Part shown: one piece after another, positions 45,353 through 55,257 of the stretch
Layout of the letters: each line of letters begins with the position of its first letter
How positions within the stretch are numbered: position 1 is the first letter of the stretch
Source of the DNA: Acanthaster planci
Taxonomy: Eukaryota; Echinodermata; Asteroidea; Valvatida; Acanthasteridae
NCBI RefSeq assembly: GCF_001949145.1
Contig: NW_019091633.1
Coordinates: 156,782 to 220,781 of the forward strand
DNA length: 64,000 nucleotides
Reading direction: 5' to 3'
The notes under the pieces: model-generated
What the model was told of the DNA's origin: nothing
Databases searched by the model: none
The model's input: the letters and a program-made list of their open reading frames with translations, nothing else
Translations under genes and position numbers: made by a program

Positions 45353-45838
45353 TTAATAGGCGAGGACTCTCGACAAGATGAGGTATTGTTTTAGAGAAAC
45401 ATGAGTGACTAGTTCAAGGCTTGTAATCAAAGTGTCGTCAAGGCAATGAAAGACCATGGTAAGAAATCTAGGAGAAATGCCCAAGTCCTCCTCGTGGGCA
45501 TGGAACAAGAACTCAGCCAAGAGGAGGTGAAGGATATGCAGCAAATACCAATATGGGACCACACGGTCAAATCCTTGAGTGCTGACTCAAGCTGAGGAGT
45601 CCTGTCAGCAACAGTATGATGGGACCAGTTCCTAGACAAGCCATCTTATCTTTGGTCGTTGCCAGTGCATCGGGTACCTCAAAATAAGTATGATAATCAC
45701 CCGAAGGGAAATCGAAGAAAAAAAAAAGACTTGACACTTGAAGTCGGCGCTTCAATGAGGGGTAAGTCTGATCATCCTGTGGGGGGTTGCGAAAAGGGAT
45801 TCCCAGAACCTTAATCATCTCATGCTGAAGGCAGGACT
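45353..45838 (-). pseudogene. DIRS gag-like fragment
   Basis: FFFFDFPSGDYHTYFEVPDA, the HIGICCISF region and LAEFLFHAHEEDLGISPRFL then TMVFHCLDDT match, block for block, the gag-like part of the DIRS element at 18702-22735. No RT or terminal repeats accompany it. It abuts Penelope element B, so one was probably inserted into or next to the other. Confidence 0.6.
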
Positions 45839-46113
45839 AAGGAGTGAAATCATCCAATAGAGACTATTATGGGGCTGACCCGAGTCAGGAACATGCGATG
45901 TTGGAGGCTGGAAGGAATGATCCTAAGCAGATGTTGGTTGCAAAGGCCTGACTGGATGCAGTGGGGTGTGACGAGGATGCTAGTGGTGGATTCTGCTGGG
46001 CGCTCATGCGGGATAGGGTCCAGCAGGTCAGTGAGGCGTGTCAGTTGGGCATAGGTTGGGGCGGAGTGAGGTGGCCGGGGATATAGGAGACCCATAGGCG
46101 GGGTGGAGGTGTC

Positions 46114-46413
46114 CTAGGGTATAGAGGACCCATTGGACTGGGAGGTGAGCAGGGGTTGCCAGATGTCACTGACGGAAAAGCCGACGTCTTGGGGAACAGT
46201 GTCGTGCTTGAGGATCTCCAAGGTTTCTCTGATGCGTCTTGGGTACCAGTGCTCGATGCTAGCTCCCTTCCTGCCAAGGGTTTGTTTTTTTTTTAGTCTG
46301 GTGGGGAGGTCCCTACCAGTCTTGTCAATATACACTTTGCCGCATTGGCAGAGGATCTTGTACACCCCTGGTTGGTGGTGCGGATCTTGTCGGTCCTTGT
46401 GTGATGTCAGCAT
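46114..46413 (-). pseudogene. GIY-YIG endonuclease of Penelope element B
   Basis: GVYKILCQCGKVYIDKTGRD then LPTRLKKKQ holds the motif, with Y-I-D in place of Y-I-G, then YPRRIRETLEILKHDTVPQD and SDIWQPL. A stretch of about 30 residues between the halves is missing compared with copy A. It is likely inactive. Confidence 0.75.
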
Positions 46414-46700
46414 GCTGCGGATCTTGAGAGGGGCTATGCGGAATACCTTGATGTCATGCTTGCTCAGGATACGCTGGATGTGGTGAGAAGCACAACCTAG
46501 CTAGGGGAGAGTAACAGAACTAGGGGCCTTATCTAGTTGGCTTTGGGTATAGGAGACCCTTCGGCCAGGAGGAGATCTTGGTCTTGGGTCCTGATCTGCT
46601 GGGGCTTGTAGCAGTTTCGTTGAAGTGCTGTGGAGATGTGGTGCAGTTCTTCAGTGAAGTATTCCTTGTCGTAGATGTTGTAGGCCCAGCATACAAGGGC

Positions 46701-47639
46701 TCAACTGACAGACGACTTGATTTTGGGGTGATGAAAGGAGGAGCTATTGAGGTATCTGTCAGTGTGAGTGGGTTTGCAGTACACCTTGCGGGAGAGGCAG
46801 CCATCTTGACTTCTGGACACCTCAACATGAAGAAAATAAATGCTGCCATTTATTTCTTGTTCCATGGTGAACTGGATGCTGCTGTGAAACTCGTTGAGGT
46901 GATCCAAGAAGTGTTGGAGGTTGTTGTGCCCGTGCTGCCAGATGACAAATGTGTCATCCATATACCGGAGCCAGATCTTGGGATGATGGTCTGTGGTGGC
47001 GATGGCAGTCAGCTCGAATTCTTCCATGAATATGTCAGCTAGAACCAAAGATATAGGCGATCCCATAGAGGTTCCAGATAACTGTTTAAAGAATTTGTCC
47101 TGCCATTGGAAGCTGGTTGAGTTGACGCAGGTCTTGTCTTGGCAAAGAAACTTGATAGCTGACCAATCTTCTCTGGAGATGTTGGGCTTGGGTGTCTTAT
47201 GCTTCCTGAGGGCTTGGTTGATATTGAGACGGATCTCATTGGCAGTAGACTTGTCAAGATGATGGAGAGTAGGCTTGGTGGCTTGGATTATCTCTTTCGT
47301 CGGCAAGGATTGAGGGGTTTGTGCAAAGTTCAGGCCCACAGCAAGAACTTTCTCCCCGTCGCAGGAGAGGGTGCGTTTACTTATGTTGACGTCCGTATGC
47401 TTGGTGAAAGACTCCTTCGATCGAAGATGGGGCAAGACCGAACATTTCATAGGGTTGGACTGCTGCGGGCCTAGGGATATAGAGAATCCCATTGCCTGGG
47501 GTGGTTTGCTGCATGAGATGTTGTTGGCACCAGTGATCTTGAGAAATTTCTTGATTTGTTGGTGACGAGTTTGCTTGAAGGCGTAGTTGCTGGAAGACGT
47601 GGTGAGACGTTCAATCTTCTCAAAGTCCGCCGGGGACAT
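46701..47639 (-). pseudogene. Penelope reverse transcriptase with palm deletion
   Basis: One open frame of 312 codons. Family words are YAFKQTRHQQIKKFLKITGA, NISKRTLSCDGEKVLAVGLN, NQALRKHKTPKPNISREDW, then FKQLSGTSMGSPISLVLADI, WLRYMDDTFVIW (catalytic Y-M-D-D), QFTMEQEINGSIYFLHVEVS and VYCKPTHTDRYLNSSSFHHP. About 150 residues of fingers and palm expected between the N-terminal block and TSMGSP, including the first catalytic Asp region, are missing although the frame stays open. The intact frame after the deletion suggests the deletion is recent or was copied in that form. Confidence 0.82.
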
Positions 47640-47850
47640 AATGGTCTTGGGCTGGTATTGGAAAGTGGATATCTATTGTTCAAGAGATGCCAGGGTGGAT
47701 CTGGTAGCACCGATATGATGGCAAGGCTAGCCTTGTGGAGGATGGAGCGAGACTTGTGGCTGGGGACTGGATCGTGCAAGCAAAGTCCTGGAGGAATGGT
47801 GTAAGAATCTCTCCATCTCTTCACACTATGAATTTCAGCATCATGAAATT

Positions 47851-49828
47851 GCACTTAATTTGCAGTTTCACTGTGAAATTGTTTTTTCACTGCGACTTCA
47901 TGGCAGTTCTCATGGTGAAAACACCGTGAAAATAATCCCTGTTGTGACCCCTTGCCGACACCTTGAGGTCAAGTGAAAACAACGTGAAAATGCAGTGAGC
48001 CCATCTAGGGGGCCTTCCTTATTAACTTTGCGGTGGGGCTAATCCTTTAAACACTTTATGGACCCATTATCTGAATCCCTCATAAAAAGTACTGTTACCT
48101 GTCTTCTTACTGTGGTTGTGACAGGTGTAAATGTACACTGAACACCCCAATCACAATGTTCGCATCCTTGCAATGTACATGTAATCCCGGCCAGGTTGTT
48201 CATACACTACATCATGGCCCGTAGCTGAATGAGAACACTGTAGGGACTTCAGCAAAACAACTCCCCACAAATTATGTCACTTCACATAAACATTTATTTC
48301 AATTTGGTGGCATATCTGAGATTTATATTTAATTTGCTTAAGTATAGTTATACTCATGAATATTCCAGAAATTCATAATTTCCACGGCCATTTATGATTA
48401 CTCATCGACAATTAAACAACAGTCAGCACCGAGTGCACACTGTTATGCATGATGTTGGAGCAGAAAACACTAGTGCCAAAAAGAATGTTGAAATTTGGGG
48501 GACGACGCGGACTAGTGAAAATTCTGCTTATGGACTAGTAAAAAGCCATCATTGCTGGTCTGGCTGGCAAGTGTGAAAAATGTTATGGGAAAATCCTGTC
48601 CATGCACGATGTCACATGTGCACTGTGCTTGCTGGATTGGACAATGATGTACACGCCGTTGCTATCCTCGCTCGCTCTGATACTACATTGTCGGCTTTGT
48701 TATTCCACCACTTTGTACACAGTTTCACAGTCTTTTGGCAATTCCATAATTCGGTGTGGTAACTTCAATGTGCCTTTTGCCCACAAATTTTTGAAATATT
48801 CACATGTATTCTGGTATGCGGTCAAGGGGGGGTGTTGTGACATCTAACACCAAGTTTCGTGGAATTTTATGAATCGTGTCACATTTTAGGGCTGTCCTTC
48901 CTCCATGGTTCTACATAAGCAAAATGTGCTTATCAACTTTTCAGCTGCAGCCAGCAAATTCGAGCCATCGTACGTGTATCCATCTCTTCTCACAGCTCAA
49001 AAAAGGAAAAATCAATCCTGTCTTTCCTAAGAAAGACAGGATCCTGTCTTCACAAAACACCTGCTTTACATTCACAACATGTGGAAAGAAAGTTTTGTGG
49101 TTTTCACAAGTCCCCTTCGCATTTTGCTATCGCGGTTTAAAAAACACGCACGCAATATTGCTTCATGCAAGGTTTCCGCTAGTTCCTGCTGCGCCATGCC
49201 ACTGTCAAAAAGGTGTGATGGCAATGCGGCAACCAGTCCATGCATTAAAACAGCGTTATGCAATTCACTGTACACACACACAAAACTCTAATTGGCTGCA
49301 CATAGAAAAATGATGTCGCAGGAAGTACAAGTTACGTGCACTTCCCAGAACTTGATTAGTTGGATATATAAAATGTACATATTTTTTGTGCTCACAAATT
49401 TAATTCGAGGTTACATATATGCTGCTTGATCTGCCTGAGGTGCAACACAACACAACCTCACTGAAGGTTTCATTGGTGTCCATGGGAGAGGACATTAAAC
49501 TGGCATTGGATGAAATTTCAGGCTATTCATGGTGAGAAAGACAGCAATAGGCTCTGGCAGCAACCCCGCAAAACGTGCGCTGTTATCTGGGAAGAGCAGG
49601 GTGATTACGATTGTGGGCTCTGGTCCGCAACCAGTTGCTTTGTGAATAGCGGCGATGCTAGGCAGGCCACATAGGGAAATGCCCTCTCAATGGTGAGTTG
49701 CCATGTGTCAACAGCAGTACCATGGGTGGTATTAACCGCAGGGTGGACAGGTTTGGAAAACCTAATCGGGCGTCCACAGGTGGAATGTCGAGTCTCGCCA
49801 TGAGCTGTCCCCATGAATGGGTGCATTT
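47851..49828. other. Spacer with a dispersed repeat, no gene seen
   Basis: About 48640-48890 shares GACATCTAACACCAAGTTTC, GTGGAATTTTATG and ACATTTTAGG with 50700-50820. Short TTCAC/GTGAA words cluster at 47850-47990. No coding feature. Confidence 0.45.
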
Positions 49829-50060
49829 GCACAGGCCCACTGTAGTCGAGCAGAAACGGCCAAGAAAGGCCGCTCTAAGATTGAGTCTTGCCTGAAGCTG
49901 GCCCGCCTAAGGGCAGACTCGCACAGGCCCCACTGTAATGTAGTGGAGATGGGCCAAAGGAGGCCACTCCAAGCTTGAGTCTCGCCTGAAGCTGGCTTGT
50001 GTAAGGGCAGACTCATACAGGCCCCACTGTAGTGAAGCAGAGATGGGCCAGAAGGTTACT
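49829..50060. repeat. Minisatellite, unit about 93 bp, 2.5 copies
   Basis: Units begin GCACAGGCCCCACTGTAGT at 49829, 49921 and about 50014 and share GGGCCAAAGGAGGCC, TTGAGTCTCGCCTGAAGCTG and AAGGGCAGACTC. Confidence 0.85.
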
Positions 50061-50619
50061 CCCAGCTGGAGAAGGCCTGTAGCAAGAGGTTTAATCTCAC
50101 TGTAAAGTACAAGTGGTGTTACCGGGCCCGACAGTAAGGGCCAGCGAGTAACAGGCATGCACAAACACATACGGCGGTGAGTCAAGCGCTGGATGGGCCA
50201 GCCTGGGGCCGTACCTGTGAGAAGGTGCTTGTTGCCGGGCCGCATGATGTAAAGAATTCCATATTTCACTGCCACCTGACGTAATATTACAATAATACAT
50301 TGGGTCTACTCAAGCACATTTGCACATTTGCATGGGCCTGTATGGATGGAGCATGGAGCGAATATGATACATAGGCCTATTGCATGTACCAGTACGTTTT
50401 GACAAGATCACTGATCAGCGGACTGCAGTCCTGCAGTAAAATGCTGGCATCACTTCACGTTTACTTCACAGAGTGCTGTTATTAGTGTCAACTTTGTGGG
50501 AGTCAAGACCGAGGAGATTGTTAACAAATACAAAAATCCCTTTTGTAATGTTCTGAGGAGTAACTCACACTGGGTTGAAGCGTAGTTGCCAGTGAACTAA
50601 AGGGTGGTTTATTTCATAC

Positions 50620-50935
50620 GTGCTCTGCGCATGCTCACTCAGGGTCATTAACATATTGACAATACACTGTATCATTGTACGCATACATTACACCTTTGCC
50701 CATAAAATTTACAAATCTATAGGAAGGTCTTTCGTCTTCATGTATATGGTTGAAAATGGTGTCGCAACATCTCACGTCAAGTTTGGTGGAATTTCATGCT
50801 TCCATTAACATTTTAGGACCGAAATGGTAAAATTCAGTATTATGCACACTCAGTATAGCCGGAACAACTCCAAAAAGTGATTTTTGCCCATAAAATTTAG
50901 AAATCTACAGGAAGGTCTTTTGTCTTCATGTATAT
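50620..50935. repeat. Tandem duplication, period about 188 bp
   Basis: GCCCATAAAATTTACAAATC then AGGAAGGTCTTTCGTCTTCA near 50698 recurs near 50886. The unit also resembles 48640-48890. Confidence 0.75.
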
Positions 50936-51082
50936 GAATATTATATGTATATTTACAAATCTAAAATTGAAAAAGGGTGGGAAAGCAGTCAAGCTAGATA
51001 TTGGTTCCTATGTGTTGGGACAGGAACCAATCAATGGGGCATTGGAATTCGGGTTGGGGTGTCTTTATTTTCACTTGAACTT

Positions 51083-53156
51083 TCAGCAGAGCGAATCAAT
51101 CTCTTTTTTGGATCTGTGTGGCTCTAAAAAGAGCCGTTGTTTTGGGTTTTTCTTGAAGATTGCTGGGATGGTTTTGTCTGCCCTTTCGGTGCCCATCCTA
51201 CAGTTCCTGCCGACAGTGTACAAGTCTGTTGTGTCGATCTCGGTCTGCCCCACTCTGGAAACCTTCTTGCAGCCTTGCCTACATACACGATCTCCCTTGA
51301 CTGTAGATTCTAGTCCTTCATCAAGACCAGCTTGCCTGTGCTGTCGTTGCACTGCATATGGTATTGCCTCTTGCCATGTTTGGAAATGGCCTGGAAATTT
51401 TTCTGAAGGCACCGTTGTCAGAGTACATCCTCCGCTAATTGAGCAAAGAAATTTCATCAGCTTTTCGGCGTGGATGGGTTTCTGGAACAGTGCTGGCACC
51501 TGCTATCTGTACATTTGGCAAACTCCAGCTGATAGGAACGCTGAACAGAATGTTTTGCTAGAAACTGGTACTGGTCTGCAAGGGCAGATTAGTATCGTTG
51601 TTCTTAATTTTAGTTGTGCTGGCATCCGTCATGTTATCGATCTCAGCTTCGTCAGTGTAGGGGGGTTTCGCTGATGACTTCACTACAACAGTCGACACCG
51701 GGAAGCAATCTAATAATCTGCCTTGCAGGCAATGCTGCATGTCATCGATGGCGGTGTCTAGGACGACTACTTCCTTCCTCCTTTTTTCAGCTTCTGACAG
51801 TGATGTCTGTTCTGATGGCATTTTGTCCTCCCCAGGGACTTTGTCGGATAACTGCAGACCGGTGAGCCACATCGTCATTGGCGCCCAACCGCACTCAATC
51901 ATGTTGAATCTGCTGTCCCCATGGGTGTATAACCCTATGCAGAGATAATCCAATCCGAGATCCAGCCAGAGTCGCCCCATCATCATGATCATCTTCAAAC
52001 TGCTTTTCTTCCTATTGGAACCATTATCCTATACTATGAAGGCAGCATTCTTGTCATCTCTGTCCTGGACATCTCTCAGCAAGGGGAGGAGATCAGCATA
52101 CATGTAGTGATTGCACACTGATGCTCTAGAGAATTTGTTTCCTCGCAAGCAAACAGTCAGGGGCCCTGTTCTTGGATACCGGAAGTGAAGACGGCCTAGG
52201 CTATCACGGCAGTATCTTGATGCTGGTAGAGAGCGGCACAGAAGTGGATCTTCGCAGTCTGGGCATCAAAACGTGTTCCAGATGTCATACGGCTAACAGA
52301 TTTTGGTCGCTTTCGACTTGTTGATGAAGATGGCCGATTGAGAAGTTGCATGTAACCACTTGGTATGATTTTGTAGCCTGTTGCAAAGTTGTGATCAGGA
52401 TAGTGCATGGAATCGTTGGTCATGAAGTACGTTTTGAAACTCATTCTTCTGTCGACACAAGGGCCACTTCCTACCAGAAGCTTGATTTGTCATCCGCAGA
52501 CCACACAGAAACTTCATCGTTGAAAAATGCGGCCATTTCAAGGGCATAATTTAACATAGCAGTAATATGATGCATGATGATCAAGGCCAACATCAATTCA
52601 TTTTATGCTGATCTTGGCATTAACGAGGGCATGGTACCGATGGCTCGCCGTATGCATTGCCAATTAGGAGGGATGAGCAGGTGTTGGATACTTCTGGTAC
52701 TGCGGCGTAACTTGGGGATTTTCTTGACAACTTCCGTTTTCAACTGACGTGCAGTTTCCCCAACCGAGGACCAAGTCTTTGATCGTCGATGATGAGCGCC
52801 AAAACCGTGTTCCTGAAATGTTGGCACAAGAGACGGGAACTGCACCCTGAGCAGAGAAGGTAGGACCATCAAAAAGCCTTTTTCTGGACAATTGGGTCAC
52901 ATGTTTAGGAGGTGAGAATGCAGGAGAGTCAACCGGCTTTCGTGGTGGGGAGAGGATTGTTGTAATCGGGCTGAAAATCAGGGCTCCTGGTGAGACTGAG
53001 CAGCATGGTGGAGTGAGCTCCATCTTGACTGCAAATGACGTTGCGGGAATAGTTGTTGCTATGGGCAATGTGGCTTGTGTAGCTTGTTGACCAATCAGTG
53101 GCTGCAATGTTGCTCAGTGAAGCGAACAGGGTCTCATGAATGCACCGCCTCCCCAC
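51083..53156 (-). pseudogene. DDE transposase-like gene, unclassified superfamily
   Basis: Read leftwards, blocks in shifted frames give a helix-turn-helix-like start (GETARQLKTEVVKKIPKLRR, STRSIQHLLIPPN), ALVNAKISIK, then VWSADDKSSF (candidate first Asp, near 52490), DHNFATGYKIIPSGYMQLL, LRGNKFSRASVCNHYMYADL, FIV-stop-DNG (candidate second Asp, near 52023), then GLDYLCIGLYTHGDSRFNMI and ECGWAPMTMWLTGLQL (candidate Glu, near 51897). A Cys-rich C-terminal frame runs to 51083. The D, DNG and N-M-I-E order with an HTH in front is that of an RNase H-fold transposase, similar to uncharacterised proteins I recall from molluscs and cnidarians. At least three frameshifts and stops. It starts within about 90 bp of a gene on the other strand. 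Confidence 0.6.
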
Positions 53157-53242
53157 TTCACTGTCACATTAAATACATGTACTGCTCGTACTGTCACCTG
53201 TGACCAAAATATTCTGTGAAATTCACCACGCACTTCTTCAAA

Positions 53243-54290
53243 ATGAACACCTGCACTGGAGAAAGCTTGATGGATACCCGCCCTCCCAAACGTTTTGGTA
53301 AGTAAATTACATCATTTCAAAGTGCTACCTTTTTTTAGTTGAAGGTGTCACTTTTTACAAGTGCAAAAAATGTTCAATGGCAACAGCTCCTAAATATAGC
53401 AAATAAATCGATGTCAGCATTATTTTCTATTAGAAGACGAATATAGAGCTCAAGTTCATTTTTTTGCTTATTTTCCATGCCAGGCAAAGATTCTAGCGAT
53501 GAATCTGATGATAATGTTCCCCTCACCAGTCTGAGAACCAAACTTCGCACCAACATTGACAACGAAATCCAACATCTTGTGTCCTCTTTGCCTCCAACAA
53601 ATTCCTGGCTGTCATCACAGGCCGACATTCTACCGCTCATGCTTGAAATTTTGCAAGATGTTCAGGCAAAGTGACATTGATCCAAGTGCAGCTCGACCGC
53701 CTTGAGAACAGACAGGAGAGCTTCCGTGAGTGAGTCAAGCATCTAGCTGCAAGGATTGACAACGGAGCCGTGGCCAGTGCCCCAAACACTCCTGCCACAT
53801 CGTTGACTATCAAACAACCTCGGACCCCGTCAGCTGACAGTCAACCTGAGCCTGCACCTCCAGTGCAAGTGTCTCGAGTCCAAGAAACACCAACTTTAAG
53901 CCGCACCATCAACCCTCGATTTGTTCCAGGCAAGGAGCCAGACAAATATCTTCTTGGTGGCAACGAAAACATGTTTCGTTCAGTGTCGGAGTACAAGGTC
54001 ATTCTCAAGGAGGTCAAGGAAAGGGAGCGGGAAGCATCCGATGCAGACCGAGGCTGTTTGCTGTGCCTCAACTTGATGGGGAGAGTGATCCGAAAGAGGA
54101 ACTGGCCCGCAAAAATGTGACTGGAAACTCCCATGACAAAAACAACAAAAAGTGTAAAATAGGAACCCTTGACTGGTACACTGACTATAAATGTAAAACT
54201 GTTGAGGCAATTAACGAGCTATGCAAATGAATTTGACAGGAGTTTAAGGAACATGTTGCAATCGCTGTTGTGAAGATTTTATTTCCAAAA
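53243..54290 (+). pseudogene. Two-exon coiled-coil gene with possible BEN-like C-terminus
   Basis: ATG at 53243 starts MNTCTGESLMDTRPPKRF. A GTAAGT donor follows at 53298, with an intron of 186 bp and the acceptor TATTTTCCATGCCAG at 53483. Exon 2 continues in phase with GKDSSDESDDNVPLTSLRTK. Helical sequence follows (LVSSLPPTNSWLSSQADILP, then after a 1-base shift VTLIQVQLDRLENRQESFRE with a TGA). Next come a Pro/Ser-rich linker and PGKEPDKYLLGGNENMF. After another shift near 54050 the words EELARKNVTGNSHDKNNKKC and EFKEHVAIAVVKILFP resemble the BEN domain, a DNA-binding or protein-binding module. The BEN call is weak. Three lesions make this copy non-functional. Confidence 0.5.
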
Positions 54291-54755
54291 TGTCATTTAT
54301 CCATTTGAAAAGATTGCGAAATTAAAAACAATAAAAAACGGCGTGAATGCAGTTATTTCTAAACTGCACGTACCATGTAATTCATCATGTTATATTTAAC
54401 AACCTTAAATCTGGATAGCAAAGGAGAGGGACTGAATTGAAATGATGAACAAAATGGCGTATGTCGTGTTTTGGAAATGTCAAGTATCACGTTTTGGAGA
54501 CTAAATAAAAAAAAAAAAAAACAGTTCAACGTATTATCCAATTTCGTAATTATAATTTGTGTTATTTTTGGTAAAACAGATAAACATTTGATGTTGGAAC
54601 TGGAAATAAAGGTGAAACGTTTCTAAAATGATCTAGTCTTTGAGTTTGTTTTGTTGAGTTGTTTGTTTAAACATTTCTTTTCTTTAAGGTGTAAATGAAT
54701 CAGCAATACCAGCTAGTGAAGAAACTGTGGAATTTTTTTCTATTATTTTACACGC
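54291..54755. other. AT-rich spacer
   Basis: No gene seen. It lies between the two-gene element and Penelope copy C. Confidence 0.5.
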
Positions 54756-55257
54756 TATGAGTTCTGCTTTGTCCCATTCGATGCGGTGGTCCGTGGAGTG
54801 TGCATGTTTGATGATGGCTGACTTGTCATATTCTCAAAGCAGAACTCATCGCCCCCATCCAGAACTGGCTCCCAAGGCAAAGCCGAGAAGCCATCAAGAT
54901 TTTCTGGAACAACACAGTACCCCAAGACATCGGGTCAAGCTCAGCGACATCTAGCGTCCCCTACTAGCACATAAGGGTCCTCTACACCGGAACCAAAGGT
55001 TTCCTGCCAATTCCAGGATCCAACACCTTCACGCAACACCGCACATGCTGAGTCACACAACTCGCAAATCCGGTTCCACGCTCCACCGCTTCCAAATTAC
55101 CTTTATAACCAGCTATCCACTCCAGTCCGGCCCACTCTCCTGAGGACGGCCAGAGCACACTGGCTGAAACGTGGAGTTTATACTCATTGGTTCTTTTAAG
55201 AACCACACCTCGTCCAACAGAGATTGATTCCATGGTGTACCCGCAAACCCATTTCTC
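54756..55257 (+). mobile_element. Penelope-like element C, 3' fragment with inverted 5' piece
   Basis: From 54834 the plus strand carries the end of GIY-YIG coding (HRPHPELAPKAKPRSHQDF in one frame, equivalent to the IQNWLP region of copy A) and 300 bp of 3' sequence ending AAACCCATTTCTC at 55257. The 80 bp before it (54756-54833) is the reverse complement of the coding sequence immediately upstream in copy A (31701-31780). So the 5' end is inverted, head to head with the rest. Confidence 0.75.
55120..55190 (+). ncRNA. Hammerhead-ribozyme-like core, copy C
   Basis: CTGAGGA at 55140-55146, stem GGCCAG / CTGGCT, and GAAAC at 55166-55170. The residue after the short stem III is G instead of the permitted A, C or U, so this copy is probably inactive. 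Confidence 0.42.

Larger units (their letters stand above)
45850..47850 (-). mobile_element. Penelope-like element B
   Basis: Read leftwards it has an N-terminal region, an RT with an internal deletion, a linker and a GIY-YIG endonuclease. It is longer than copy A at the 5' side and lacks the hammerhead-like 3' tail seen in copies A, C and D. Sequence identity with copy A is modest, so it is a different subfamily. Confidence 0.75.

Noticed and set aside
46578-47042. 154-codon plus-strand open frame
   Set aside because: It is antisense to the Penelope reverse transcriptase.
50928-51674. 248-codon plus-strand open frame
   Set aside because: It is antisense to the C-terminal part of the DDE transposase-like gene, is rich in Cys, Ser and Leu as expected of a shadow frame, and has no recognisable domain.
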